A DNA stretch of 64,000 nucleotides from Chloroflexota bacterium. Lineage in GTDB: Bacteria; Chloroflexota; Anaerolineae; Aggregatilineales; Phototrophicaceae. Both the position numbers and the translations under genes were made by a program. The first letter of the stretch is position 1. Each line of letters starts with the position of its first letter. Below the pieces are notes generated by a model, which was given only the letters and a program-made list of their open reading frames with translations, was not told the DNA's origin and did no database searches. The stretch spans positions 124,001 through 188,000 of the forward strand of contig JACAER010000006.1 in assembly GCA_013388745.1 (NCBI GenBank), in the 5' to 3' direction. Below, piece after piece: positions 35,251 to 43,952 of this stretch.

Positions 35251-35447
35251 GAAAAATCCTGCGGCAAGCACCGCGCTGCGGCGCGGTTTGGCAGGTGCGC
35301 CGCCACAAAAGTGCTAAAATAGATTGCGCCGGATGTTACCGCAATCATGAACGGCTCACAAGGCTGAGAACAACCCTACTTGCGCGATAGTTAGGCTCGT
35401 GATAGAGTCAAGTTATAAGGTTTGTATTCTGTAACTTCGGGGGAACC

Positions 35448-36134
35448 ATGCCAGAAAAAATACTGGTTATCGATGATGAAGAAACCACCGTACAGTTAAT
35501 CAGCATTCTCCTGGAACGGCGTGGCTACGATGTCATCAAAGCCTACCGCGCGGAGGATGGGCTGCGTAAAGCCTATCGCCACCAGCCTGATCTGGTGCTG
35601 CTGGATATTATGATGCCCGACATGAACGGTTGGGAAGTGTGTAAACGCCTGCGTGAAATGTCCGATATGCCGATTATCTTCCTGACAGCGCTGGACGACA
35701 TCAAAGATGTCGTGCGCGGACTGGAACTGGGCGCCGACGATTATGTCACCAAGCCCTATGACAACGACGAACTCGTCGCGCGTGTCAAAGCGCATCTGCG
35801 CCGTTCCCCGCGTCCCAGCGTCAGCGAGGAACTGTCGTTTGATAACGGCGATTTCCGTATCAACTTCATGAACCGCGAAGTCTATGTGCGCAACGAAATC
35901 AAACATTTGACGCCAAAAGAATTCAATCTGTTGGGTGTGCTCGTGCGCAACGCCGGGCGCGTCGTGACACGCACAGAACTGGTGACGCAGGCCTGGGGCG
36001 AAGAATACGCCGACGCCATCGACAGCCTGAAACTGTACATCCACTATCTGCGGCAGAAGCTCGAAGTAGACGCGCAGCAGCCAGATTACATTTTGACTTC
36101 GCGCGGCGTCGGCTATCGTTTCTCGCCCAAATAA
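35448..36134 (+). CDS. OmpR/PhoB-type response regulator
   Basis: 228 residues. Receiver: VIDDEE acidic pocket, phospho-Asp in LVLLDIMMPDMNG, Thr in FLTALD and Lys in VTKPYDN. Winged helix DNA-binding domain (about 135-228) with LTPKEFNLLGVLVRNAG and TSRGVGYRF. No histidine kinase lies beside it, so it is an orphan; the cytosolic hybrid kinase at 1.2 kb is a different type. GGGGGA precedes the ATG. Confidence 0.93.
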   Translation: MPEKILVIDDEETTVQLISILLERRGYDVIKAYRAEDGLRKAYRHQPDLVLLDIMMPDMNGWEVCKRLREMSDMPIIFLTALDDIKDVVRGLELGADDYVTKPYDNDELVARVKAHLRRSPRPSVSEELSFDNGDFRINFMNREVYVRNEIKHLTPKEFNLLGVLVRNAGRVVTRTELVTQAWGEEYADAIDSLKLYIHYLRQKLEVDAQQPDYILTSRGVGYRFSPK

Positions 36135-36146
36135 GCCGTTTTTCGC

Positions 36147-36530
36147 TCAGTCGAGTACAGCGATCGCCTCGACTTCGACCAGCGCATCCAGCGGCAGGCG
36201 CGCCACCTGCACTGTAGAGCGCGCGGGCGGCTGCTGCCTGAAAAATGTGGCATAGACACCGTTCATCGCCGCGAAGTGATTCATATCCTGCAAAAAAACA
36301 GTGGTTTTGACCACATTGTCCATTGCCGCGCCCGCTGCTTCCAGTACTGCTTTCAGGTTGGTCAGCGCCTGACGTGTTTGTTCTTCGATCCCGCCTTCGA
36401 CGAACGTGCGCGTGCCGGGAATCAGCGGAATCTGCCCGGCGCAAAACACCATCTTGTTCACCACTACCGCCTGCGAATAAGGCCCGGCGGCGGCGGGCGC
36501 TTGATCGGTCTGCACAATACTCTTGCTCAT
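36147..36530 (-). CDS. RidA family reactive enamine/imine deaminase
   Basis: 127 residues, trimeric RidA/YjgF fold. AGPYSQAVVVN, FCAGQIPLIPGT, KTTVFLQDMNHFAAMNGVY and RSTVQVARLP are the conserved blocks; the Arg in RSTVQVA binds the substrate carboxylate. It hydrolyses 2-aminoacrylate and related imines that damage PLP enzymes. Convergent with the preceding response regulator by 12 bases. Confidence 0.93.
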   Translation of the reverse strand: MSKSIVQTDQAPAAAGPYSQAVVVNKMVFCAGQIPLIPGTRTFVEGGIEEQTRQALTNLKAVLEAAGAAMDNVVKTTVFLQDMNHFAAMNGVYATFFRQQPPARSTVQVARLPLDALVEVEAIAVLD

Positions 36531-36623
36531 AAATCCTCCTGACGCCTGAAAAGATCACCAAACGCATAGTGTAGCAGGTCAGATACGTTATAATCAAAGC
36601 GCGTTGACAAGCGGAGACACCTT

Positions 36624-36833
36624 ATGCGCACACTGATAAGCTGGCTGTTGGGATTTTCGTTGGGCGCGGCGTTGGGCGCGGCGCTAGTGATGTTGTTCGC
36701 GCCACTTTCCGGTCAGGAACTTAAGGACGCGCTTAAGCAGCATTACGCCGACGCGCTGGAAGCCGGGCGACAGGCCAGCGCAGCCCGCCGCGCCGAAATG
36801 GAAGCGCAGTTGGCGCAAATGCGGCAGCGCTGA
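36624..36833 (+). CDS. YtxH-like small membrane protein
   Basis: 69 residues. A glycine/alanine-rich membrane helix (WLLGFSLGAALGAALVML) is followed by FAPLSGQELKD and a charged coiled-coil tail. This is the YtxH/general-stress small protein layout. GGAG lies ahead of the ATG. Monocistronic. Confidence 0.75.
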   Translation: MRTLISWLLGFSLGAALGAALVMLFAPLSGQELKDALKQHYADALEAGRQASAARRAEMEAQLAQMRQR

Positions 36834-36850
36834 GTCTGCGGGCATGCGTC

Positions 36851-36882
36851 GCGAAAATTTGGCGGCGCGAAAATTTGGCGGC
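36851..36882. repeat. Tandem duplication of a 16-bp unit upstream of osmC
   Basis: GCGAAAATTTGGCGGC occurs twice in direct succession (36851-36866 and 36867-36882). Each unit centres on AAATTT flanked by GC-rich ends, a shape expected of a DNA-binding site. Confidence 0.8.
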
Positions 36883-36891
36883 GGCGCTTGC

Positions 36892-36908
36892 AGTCTATAA
36901 AATAGACT
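36892..36908 (+). promoter_or_regulatory. Palindromic operator-like site before osmC
   Basis: Perfect inverted repeat AGTCTAT-AAA-ATAGACT, 30 bases before the OsmC start. It contains TATAAAAT, so the operator may overlap the -10 element. Confidence 0.5.
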
Positions 36909-36937
36909 TTTATCTACTTTATTTTAAGGAGTACACA

Positions 36938-37369
36938 ATGGCTGTTCGTTCTGCTGAGGCAATTTGGCAAGGCACACTGGCCGATGGCGGCGGCACTGTA
37001 AAGATGGGTAGCGGCCTGCTGGAAGCTCCCTATACCTTTCAAGGCCGTGTCGAAGAAGGCGAACCGGGCACGAATCCCGAAGAACTGCTGGGCGCAGCGC
37101 ACGCCGCCTGCTTCACCATGTTTTTGTCGGCACAGCTTTCGCGCGCGGGCTTTAACCCAACACGGCTGCACACTACCGCCAAAGTCACGCTGCGCCGCGA
37201 CGAAAGCGGGCTGAAGATCACCGCAATCGAACTGCACACCGAAGGCCAAGTGCCGGGTGTGGACGAAGCCAAGTTCCTGGAATTGGCCGAAGTCTCGAAG
37301 AAAAACTGCCCCGTCTCTGCCGCGCTTGCCAGCGTCGAAACCACGCTGCACGCCACACTGCTCAAGTAG
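36938..37369 (+). CDS. OsmC family peroxiredoxin
   Basis: 143 residues. The two redox cysteines lie in AAHAACFTMFLSAQL and KKNCPVSAAL, as in OsmC/OhrA thiol peroxidases that reduce organic hydroperoxides. AAGGAG is 5-6 bases before ATG 36938; the frame upstream of this is not coding. The tandem repeat and palindrome in front suggest regulated, perhaps peroxide-responsive, expression. Confidence 0.92.
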   Translation: MAVRSAEAIWQGTLADGGGTVKMGSGLLEAPYTFQGRVEEGEPGTNPEELLGAAHAACFTMFLSAQLSRAGFNPTRLHTTAKVTLRRDESGLKITAIELHTEGQVPGVDEAKFLELAEVSKKNCPVSAALASVETTLHATLLK

Positions 37370-37379
37370 CTTCGCCTTG

Positions 37380-37403
37380 TGAGGGGGTAGGCATGCCCCC
37401 TCA
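37380..37403. terminator. Hairpin between convergent osmC and plsC-like genes
   Basis: 8-bp stem TGAGGGGG/CCCCCTCA, 11 bases after the OsmC stop. Short T content only (ATTC), so the strength is uncertain. Confidence 0.55.
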
Positions 37404-37430
37404 TTCACCTGCTCTCCAGCGCCTCTTGCC

Positions 37431-38159
37431 TTAGAGCAGTTCAATATACTGTGTTGTAGCTTTGTTCAGATCACTGTAGATGCCGCGTAGTTCGGGGTTG
37501 GGCAGCGCCAGCGCCAGTTGGTACATGGCCTCGTCGGTCATTTTCGCCATTTCGTCGCGCGGGATACGTGGGCGTCCGTCGGTCTTGAAGCGAAACGGAC
37601 GGCCAAAATGAATATGGATCGCGGCGCGCTGCAATTTCTTGAGCTTTTCTTTCCAATCAATAGCCCCCGCTGAAACGCCCATCGGCACAATGACAGCGTT
37701 AGCTTTGGTCGCAACATACGTCATGCCGTCTTTGGGCTGTGTCAGACCTGTAGGTGTGCGCGTGCCTTCGGGGGCGATCAGCACCAACTGCCCGCTCTTG
37801 ATTAACTCAATCGAGTTCAGCAGCGCTTTACGGTCAACCTCGCCGCGCCGGATAGAATACGCCCCCCACGCGCGGATAAACGGCGCGAGAAACGGGTTGT
37901 TCAGATTTTCGATCTTCGTCATCGGAATGACGAACCGTTTGTCCAGCGCGCCAATCGCCAGAAAGGGGTCAATCGAGGAGATATGATTCATGATGAGCAT
38001 GGTCGGGCCGGCATCAGGCACATTTTCTGTGCCCGAAACAGTCACTTTCCACATGAAGGTAAAACAGAGCCAGCGGAAGAATGCGCGCAGCAGACGGCGC
38101 TTCCACGCGAAGCTCGGCTGCATGGCAATATACTGTTCAACCGTCAGATGCTCGTTCAT
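37431..38159 (-). CDS. plsC: 1-acyl-sn-glycerol-3-phosphate acyltransferase (PlsC-like)
   Basis: 242 residues. Acyltransferase motifs: NHISSIDP (NHxxxxD), and APEGTRTP (phosphate-binding). A hydrophobic segment near residue 30-45 places it at the membrane, where it would acylate lysophosphatidic acid. The start ATG overlaps the pseudouridine synthase stop by 4 bases (ATGA), so the pair is translationally coupled. Confidence 0.88.
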   Translation of the reverse strand: MNEHLTVEQYIAMQPSFAWKRRLLRAFFRWLCFTFMWKVTVSGTENVPDAGPTMLIMNHISSIDPFLAIGALDKRFVIPMTKIENLNNPFLAPFIRAWGAYSIRRGEVDRKALLNSIELIKSGQLVLIAPEGTRTPTGLTQPKDGMTYVATKANAVIVPMGVSAGAIDWKEKLKKLQRAAIHIHFGRPFRFKTDGRPRIPRDEMAKMTDEAMYQLALALPNPELRGIYSDLNKATTQYIELL

Positions 38160-39250
38160 GGGCGCGGTTTTCTCCTCGGCGGTTTGCCGCTGGCAGGCCG
38201 CGCGGGCTTATCGCTGCGCCGCGCCTTGCCTGCCGCCGGGTTACGGGGCGCGCGTTTGGGGCGTTCCGGGCGCGAACTGTCGCCGGAAGCAGCGGGGCGC
38301 GGGCGGCGCGGCTTCGCCGGGCGCTTGTCGGAATCGCTGACATCAGCAGGAGCGCGGCGCGCTTTACCCTGTCCGCGCAGCGGCTTGCGCGCCGGGCGTT
38401 CACTGGCGCCAGCCTCGCGCGGGGCGCGGCGAGAACGATCGCCTTCGGCGCGCGTTTCGCCAGAGTGAGCAGGGCGAGCACGGCGCGGGCGGCGCTCCAG
38501 AATCGTGCGCAGCTCGTCCGAAGGCGTGCTGAGTGCCTGGACATCGCGCGCGTCGAGTTCGCGCCATTCACCGGGACGCAGCGTGCCGATTTCCAGTTTG
38601 CCGATCTGTGTGCGCAGCAGCCGATGCACGGGATGGCCGAGCGCGGCGGCGATGCGCCGAATCTGGCGTTTGCGGCCTTCGGTCATGACGACGCGCAGCG
38701 TGGTGATTTCGCGGTCGCCTTTGACAATCTCCACTGAACAGGGGGCGGTTTTATAGGATGTGCCGTCTTCATCTTGCAGGGTAATGCCCTCGCGCCAGCG
38801 TTCCAGTACTTCCAGCGGCGGCAGGCCATGCACATACACCTTGTACGTCTTGGTATGCTTGAATTTGGGATGCGTCAAGCGCTGCACCAGTTCGCCATCG
38901 TTGGTTAGCACGACCAGGCCTTCGCTTTCGGCGTCCAGGCGGCCAATCGAAAACAGGTGGCCCTCGATAGGCACTAGCGAACGCACTGTCGGGCGTTTGT
39001 CCTGCCGGTTGCCGAGATTGGTGGTCAGCACATTGATGGGCTTATGCAGGGCGATGTAAATCTTGCGCTGCTCTTTAAAGCTCAGGCGGTGGCCATCGAC
39101 CTCAATCACATCGGTCTGGGGGTCGGCTTTGTCGCCAAGCTGCGCGATCACGCCGTTGACGCGCACCCGCCGCTGTTCGATGATCTCTTCACAGGCGCGG
39201 CGCGAACCGAGATTGGCGCGCGCCATAATTTTCTGGAGTCGTTCTTGCAC
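38156..39250 (-). CDS. 23S/16S rRNA pseudouridine synthase (RluB/RsuA family) with long basic tail
   Basis: 364 residues. S4-like domain (VQERLQKIMARANLGSRRACEE) binds RNA; the catalytic Asp is in SIGRLDAESEGL, and EGRKRQIRRI and GHPVHRLLRTQIG follow. RluB modifies helix 90s of 23S rRNA; RsuA modifies 16S rRNA. From about residue 250 the protein continues for some 115 residues of Arg/Pro/Lys/Ala-rich low-complexity tail, unusual in length. GTG 39250 is chosen because the canonical N-terminus begins there; an upstream frame extension looks non-coding. Confidence 0.9.
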   Translation of the reverse strand: MQERLQKIMARANLGSRRACEEIIEQRRVRVNGVIAQLGDKADPQTDVIEVDGHRLSFKEQRKIYIALHKPINVLTTNLGNRQDKRPTVRSLVPIEGHLFSIGRLDAESEGLVVLTNDGELVQRLTHPKFKHTKTYKVYVHGLPPLEVLERWREGITLQDEDGTSYKTAPCSVEIVKGDREITTLRVVMTEGRKRQIRRIAAALGHPVHRLLRTQIGKLEIGTLRPGEWRELDARDVQALSTPSDELRTILERRPRRARPAHSGETRAEGDRSRRAPREAGASERPARKPLRGQGKARRAPADVSDSDKRPAKPRRPRPAASGDSSRPERPKRAPRNPAAGKARRSDKPARPASGKPPRRKPRP

Positions 39251-39383
39251 TACAGTCGAATTTCTACTCTGGTACGGATTTGGCGCTATTATAACAAAGC
39301 GCGCGGCACTTTTCGCCGCCGAGAAATCCACTCTTCTAATCGCTGGTTCCCCTGCGCAGGGTACTTTTCGTCTTGGCGTATAT

Positions 39384-39442
39384 GGACGAGCCGCTCAGCG
39401 TAAAACCGGGCGGGTTAGGCCTCCGGTTTCAGCGGCTCGTCC
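39384..39442 (-). terminator. Hairpin spanning the end of the hydroxyacid dehydrogenase gene
   Basis: A perfect 12-bp pair, GGACGAGCCGCT (39384-39395) with AGCGGCTCGTCC (39431-39442), plus an inner AAACCGG/CCGGTTT. One arm lies downstream of the stop codon and the other inside the last codons of the gene. No T-run follows on the minus strand. Confidence 0.5.
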
Positions 39443-40320
39443 AGATGAATGCCCGTCAGTTTTTCGTAGACGGCGATCACCGCGCTGTTATCCAGATCGC
39501 GTCCGCCGCTTTCTACCAGCGCCGTGTACAACTGCTGGATCACCGCCGTCACAGGCAGCGGCACGCCGTAAGTTTTGGCCGTCTCCAGAATAATGCCCAG
39601 GTCTTTTTGCTGCATATGCGCTTTAAAACCGGGCTGGCGGTTGCCCGCGAACAAACGCGGCGGTTTGACATCCAGCGTCCACATTTGCGCCGCGCCGCCC
39701 TTGATCGCATCAACGACGCGCGCCGGGTCAACGCCCGCTTTCTGCGCCATAATCAGTGCCTCGGCCATCGACGCCATCTGCGCGCCGACGATGATCTGAT
39801 TACAGGCTTTGGCGATCTGCCCTGCGCCGCTGTCGCCCACTAACACCGCCGCCTTGCCCATCGCCATGAATAGGGGATAAGCTTTGTCAAACGCCGCCTG
39901 CGGGCCGCCGACCATAATAGTCAGGGTGCCATTGCGCGCGCCCACATCGCCGCCGCTCACCGGCGCATCCAAGGCCGCGATGCCAACATCCGCCAGTTTG
40001 GCCGCCAGCATTCGCGCTGTTTCCGGCTTGATCGTGCTGTTGTCGATATAGATCAAGTCCGCATGCGCGCCCTGAACAATGCCGTTTTCGCCCAGCACCA
40101 CTTTTTCGACATCCGGCGTATCCGGCAGATTGGTAAAGACAAAATCGACCTGCTGCGCCACTTCACGCGGAGAAGACGCCGCCTGTGCGCCTGCGCTCAC
40201 CAACTGCTGCACCGCGCCCTGACTGCGGTTATGGACGACCAATTCATGCCCGGCTTTCATCAGGTTGCGCACGATCGCGCCGCCCATAATGCCGAGTCCG
40301 ATATAGCCAATTTTTGCCAT
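39415..40320 (-). CDS. NAD-binding beta-hydroxyacid dehydrogenase (tartronate semialdehyde reductase/3-hydroxyisobutyrate dehydrogenase type)
   Basis: 301 residues. Rossmann [13 protein letters not shown], substrate loop [16 protein letters not shown], catalytic Lys in [11 protein letters not shown] and the [13 protein letters not shown] block are hallmarks. The family reduces tartronate semialdehyde or oxidises 3-hydroxyisobutyrate; GxxxxKxxNN-type residues read KACNQ here. Neighbouring genes do not decide the substrate. Confidence 0.9.
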   Translation of the reverse strand: MAKIGYIGLGIMGGAIVRNLMKAGHELVVHNRSQGAVQQLVSAGAQAASSPREVAQQVDFVFTNLPDTPDVEKVVLGENGIVQGAHADLIYIDNSTIKPETARMLAAKLADVGIAALDAPVSGGDVGARNGTLTIMVGGPQAAFDKAYPLFMAMGKAAVLVGDSGAGQIAKACNQIIVGAQMASMAEALIMAQKAGVDPARVVDAIKGGAAQMWTLDVKPPRLFAGNRQPGFKAHMQQKDLGIILETAKTYGVPLPVTAVIQQLYTALVESGGRDLDNSAVIAVYEKLTGIHLDEPLKPEA

Positions 40321-40392
40321 GTTGTGTTCCTGAACTGCTGTTCGTCGGGTAATTACCAGTCAGTTATAACCGGAAACAGGGGGCTTGGCTAG

Positions 40393-40427
40393 GGAAAAAG
40401 AAACGGGACAGCCTGTGCCATCCCGTT
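40393..40427 (-). terminator. Intrinsic terminator of recA
   Basis: 7-bp stem AACGGGA/TCCCGTT with a 12-base loop; on the minus strand the stem is followed by TTTCTTTTT. It lies 27 bases after the recA stop. Confidence 0.75.
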
Positions 40428-40453
40428 CACTAATGCAGTGTGTCGGCGGGGTT

Positions 40454-42610
40454 TTATTCGCCGTCGGGGCGCGCGGCGGGCGGCGTGCTGGGAGCGGCAG
40501 CCGGGCGTCCCGGCAGACTCACCAGCGAGGGCAGGCCATAATACGCGCGAATCTGATCTTCGATTTCGTCGGCCACTGCCGGATTTTCGCGCAGGAACTG
40601 CTTGGCGTTTTCGCGCCCCTGGCCCAAAAGGCCGTCGTTGTAGCGCAAGAACGCGCCGCGCTTTTCGATCAGGCCCAGATTGATACCCAGATCGATAATT
40701 TCGCCCATCTTGCTGATGCCGTTCTCGTAAAACATGATGTCGAATTCAGCTTCGCGGAAGGGCGCGGCCACCTTGTTTTTAGTGACGCGCACTTTGGTGC
40801 GGTTGCCGATCACTTCGTCACCCTGCTTAAGCGATTCCACACGGCGAATGTCGAGGCGCACGCTGGCGTAGAACTTCAGCGCCCGGCCACCCGTAGTGGT
40901 TTCTGGGCTGTTGTGGACGACGACACCATCAACGACATAGCAATGATTGCCTTCGACCTCAATATCGAAGCGTCGCATACTGCGTGTGATCGGTTTGCGG
41001 CGTATATCAATAATGGGCATAGGAATAGGCTCAAGGCGCTCACACGGGTCAGCAGTTATGGGGATGAAGCGGCCACGCATTTCTGGCAGTAGTTTATAGT
41101 CCATTGACGGATGCACATAGCGCGCAATCATTTCGTGAAACTTGACAGTCTCGCTGACATTGAAATTGATACGCCTACGTGAATCAAGTTTAGGATAAAT
41201 CCCATATTGATTGAACCAATCTACAAGCAATTGCGCTTTGTCGTTCGAAAGGCCAGTGACGCAAATGCTGCAACGATTCTGACGTTCCAAATCGAATGTC
41301 CCATCATCCATGTACCAGATCGCAACAGCAAGCGGTGAGAGACTCTGTACAAAGTCAGCAGACGGGGCTTTTTTGTTGCCAGGACCATAGCTAAGCTGAC
41401 GTAACTGTGTCAGCTCATGCAGGGGTATTGTAGAAAAAGTGTGCCCCCCTTTCTGATGCGTGCCACTGAATCCGATCAGCCCCGCAAAAAGCGATTCTTT
41501 CCAACGGCAATAATCGTCCTGCTCAATGCCATGCACAATGCGCAAAGCTACTTTCCCATTTGCACTGGGCTTCAGATAACCATCTCCCAACACTGATCCC
41601 ATTACCACCTGCATATGAAGTGGTGAAAGATAGTGCTTTACAGCGGCCACAAGATTATCGTTGATGTTAAGCTGGTCTGCCGGTTGATATCCATGTTCAG
41701 TAAGCAGCAAATGGTTGGGAGTACAGGCAAAACTGCTCCTACCGTTACCACCCTTCCGACGAACAGTGAACTGGAGGAAGTGGTCTGTATTCCCATTGTT
41801 GAACCAACTGACAATAGGGCGCGTTTCAAACTGTCGCGTCCTGGTGTTGTACGAGAGAACTTCCACTTGCTTTTTCTGAGTGACGATCTTGCCGATTTTT
41901 TCTTGTGATCCATCGGCCAAAGTAATGCGGGTGGAGTAGTTAAAACATCCCCACATCACCCCCACCTTTTCGCGCAGTTGGTTAGTAAACACCACCGAAA
42001 CACGCGATTGTTTGATCGCGCCGGAAAGTTTGCGCAGCGCCTGGCTCATCAGACGCGCCTGCAAACCGACGTGACTGTCGCCCATCTCGCCTTCGATTTC
42101 CGCGCGCGGCACCAGCGCCGCCACGCTGTCGACCACAATCACATCCAGCGCGCCGGAGCGCACCAGCGTTTCGGTGATTTCCAGCGCTTGTTCGCCCGTG
42201 TCCGGCTGCGCCACATACAGCGTCTCCATATTGACGCCCAGGCGCGCCGCATAGGTGGGGTCAAGCGCGTGCTCCATGTCGATAAAAGCGCACAGGCCGC
42301 CGCGTTTTTGCGCTTCGGCGATCACATGCAAGCACAGCGTCGTCTTGCCGCTGGACTCCGAGCCGTAGATTTCGGTGATACGCCCACGCGGCAGCCCGCC
42401 GACGCCGCTGGCCACATCCACCCCCAGCGAGCCGGTGGGGATGACATCGACCATCATATGCGCGGCGTCCCCCAGCCGCACCACGGTGCCATCGCCGAAG
42501 CGTTTGGTCAATTCGGTGATGGCCGTATCCAGCGCCTTCTGCCGTGCCTCATCCTGGCCGTGCGGCTGAACAGGGGGAATATCCTGCTTTCTTTCCTTTT
42601 TCGGGGGCAT
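40454..42610 (-). CDS. recA: Recombinase A precursor containing an intein
   Basis: 718 residues. The N-terminal extein (1-221) has Walker [19 protein letters not shown] and [20 protein letters not shown]. The protein is interrupted after MWG by a 346-residue intein (222-567) and resumes with [13 protein letters not shown] (568-718). Spliced RecA would have 372 residues with the normal DNA-binding loop L2 restored and Ser at the +1 position. RecA pairs DNA strands and triggers LexA cleavage. The acidic/Pro-rich end is usual. A plausible promoter lies at 42647-42675 and a terminator follows. Confidence 0.96.
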   Translation of the reverse strand: MPPKKERKQDIPPVQPHGQDEARQKALDTAITELTKRFGDGTVVRLGDAAHMMVDVIPTGSLGVDVASGVGGLPRGRITEIYGSESSGKTTLCLHVIAEAQKRGGLCAFIDMEHALDPTYAARLGVNMETLYVAQPDTGEQALEITETLVRSGALDVIVVDSVAALVPRAEIEGEMGDSHVGLQARLMSQALRKLSGAIKQSRVSVVFTNQLREKVGVMWGCFNYSTRITLADGSQEKIGKIVTQKKQVEVLSYNTRTRQFETRPIVSWFNNGNTDHFLQFTVRRKGGNGRSSFACTPNHLLLTEHGYQPADQLNINDNLVAAVKHYLSPLHMQVVMGSVLGDGYLKPSANGKVALRIVHGIEQDDYCRWKESLFAGLIGFSGTHQKGGHTFSTIPLHELTQLRQLSYGPGNKKAPSADFVQSLSPLAVAIWYMDDGTFDLERQNRCSICVTGLSNDKAQLLVDWFNQYGIYPKLDSRRRINFNVSETVKFHEMIARYVHPSMDYKLLPEMRGRFIPITADPCERLEPIPMPIIDIRRKPITRSMRRFDIEVEGNHCYVVDGVVVHNSPETTTGGRALKFYASVRLDIRRVESLKQGDEVIGNRTKVRVTKNKVAAPFREAEFDIMFYENGISKMGEIIDLGINLGLIEKRGAFLRYNDGLLGQGRENAKQFLRENPAVADEIEDQIRAYYGLPSLVSLPGRPAAAPSTPPAARPDGE
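40910..41947 (-). mobile_element. RecA intein with LAGLIDADG homing endonuclease
   Basis: Protein intron of 346 residues. Block A begins with the nucleophile Cys1 ([14 protein letters not shown]), block B has TPNHLLLT with the assisting His, block F is [16 protein letters not shown] and block G ends VVVHN followed by Ser+1. Two DOD blocks of a LAGLIDADG endonuclease are visible ([10 protein letters not shown] and IWYMDDGTF). The insertion point Gly-|-SerPETT is in the same loop as the Mycobacterium leprae-type RecA intein, not the M. tuberculosis position (from memory). Base use is visibly AT-richer than the flanking extein, as expected of an invading element. Confidence 0.93.
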
Positions 42611-42646
42611 GATCTCTTTCCTTAGCGTATTTGACGGTATGCGTTT

Positions 42647-42675
42647 AGTGTAGAACGAAACGCATCGTTTGTGAA
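42647..42675 (-). promoter_or_regulatory. recA promoter candidate (TTCACA-N17-TACACT)
   Basis: On the minus strand TTCACA and TACACT are spaced by exactly 17 bases, about 37 bases before the ATG. Upstream at 42692-42703 lies GAACACGTGTGC, one base off the GAAC-N4-GTTC core of Gram-positive-type LexA boxes. AAACG/CGTTT inverted repeat lies inside the spacer. Confidence 0.5.
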
Positions 42676-42791
42676 AGTGCTTTTTAGTTTAGCACACGTG
42701 TTCCAAATACACAAGGCGTGTGTGGGGTGAAAACGCAGCAGAGGCCGATTTTTCCGCCCGGATTCTTTCCGCCTCTGCGCTGCATATCGGT

Positions 42792-43952
42792 TTAGGGTTC
42801 GCTGGTCGTTTCCGCGGCGATGGCCGTCTGCGTCATATAGGCCGACTGCTGCGTCTGCCGCACCCAGAGCGCTGCCTCGCCCGTCGGCGGAATGGGCGTG
42901 CGCGGCACGGCTGTCGCGCTGCCGCTGGGAAGTGGCGTTGCTGCCGGGGGGCGTCCGCCAATCGGCGGCTGTGTCCATGTCGGCGAAGGCGTCACCGGAA
43001 TCGGCGTGGGCGAAGGCGTCAGGGTGATTGTCGGCGTGGTTGTTGGCGTGTTCGTCTCTGTCGGCGGAATACGCGGCGTCGCGCTCAAGGTTGGGGTAGG
43101 CGTGGACGTCGGCGTGTCCACAGGAGTCGCGGTTTCCAGCGTGACAGCCTCGGTGGCCGTAGCTGTTGGTGTGTTATCGGGTGTCGTGGCTGTAGCGGTG
43201 GCCTGCGGCGCGTTCGAGCTTGGCGGCGTCTCTGGCGGCAGCGCCAGGGTGCCATCTGGCAGCACTTTGACGATATTGACAATATCTCGGTACAGCGCTT
43301 CGCTGCCGGGCGGCGGGTTGACCGTCGTCAGGATATTTTCGGTGTCGCGCATCTGCTGAATCAGCAGCGGATTGGCCGTGCCAGCATAACGAATGGCCTG
43401 CGCAAGCGCGCGGTACAGCTCAAGCAGCGCCGCATGATTCAGCCTGCCCTGTGCTTGCAGGCGCATAACTTCATCCAGTCGCGCTTGCCCGATCTCCAGC
43501 CAGACCGAATCCGTCTGTCCCAAGGCCTCCGCTACGAACAAGCGTATGTTTTCCCAGAGACGCTTGACAGGATAGAGCGTATCGCCGGGCAACGTATCTG
43601 CCGACGCCGCCACCAACCCCGCGCCGCTGCCAAAGGCCAACAGGCAGACAATCAGGACAGCCGCCGCCAGTCTCAGCAGCGATTGATAGGGCCGCGTGCC
43701 GACTTTGGGCCGCGCCTGTTTTGCCATCTGCGCACGCAAACGCTGGTCCAGTGCCTGCACAGCGCGCTCGGTCATTTGTGGCGCCTTCAGCCCGCGTGTC
43801 AGCCGCGCGACTTGCAGCAGCGGACGCAGCTCGGCGGCATACTGGGGATACAGCGCCAGACATTCGTCAAGCGTGCGTTCGCCGCGTAACAACGCCTCCA
43901 CACACTCGGCCACAATCGTATTCAATTCGGGGGAAAACTGTGCTTCGTTCAA
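42792..43952 (-). CDS. DUF5667-type membrane protein with Pro/Thr-rich tail, partner of ECF sigma factor
   Basis: About 386 residues. An N-terminal zinc-finger-free cytosolic part, one membrane helix (AAAVLIVCLLAFGSGAGLV, near 100), then ADTLPGDTLYPVKRLWENIRL, the hallmark of DUF5667. The last 150 residues are a Thr/Pro-rich low-complexity tail outside the cell. It is encoded right after an ECF sigma factor and the TTG start at 43952 overlaps the sigma stop by two bases, which suggests an anti-sigma or sigma-controlled role. Start choice is an inference; an upstream TTG at 43967 is in frame. Confidence 0.78.
   Translation of the reverse strand: MNEAQFSPELNTIVAECVEALLRGERTLDECLALYPQYAAELRPLLQVARLTRGLKAPQMTERAVQALDQRLRAQMAKQARPKVGTRPYQSLLRLAAAVLIVCLLAFGSGAGLVAASADTLPGDTLYPVKRLWENIRLFVAEALGQTDSVWLEIGQARLDEVMRLQAQGRLNHAALLELYRALAQAIRYAGTANPLLIQQMRDTENILTTVNPPPGSEALYRDIVNIVKVLPDGTLALPPETPPSSNAPQATATATTPDNTPTATATEAVTLETATPVDTPTSTPTPTLSATPRIPPTETNTPTTTPTITLTPSPTPIPVTPSPTWTQPPIGGRPPAATPLPSGSATAVPRTPIPPTGEAALWVRQTQQSAYMTQTAIAAETTSEP

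Noticed and set aside
35341..35400. GGCTGAGAACAACCC resembling part of a TPP riboswitch
   Set aside because: The second conserved TPP half (CTGATCTGG-like) and pairing partners are absent, and the gene behind is a response regulator.
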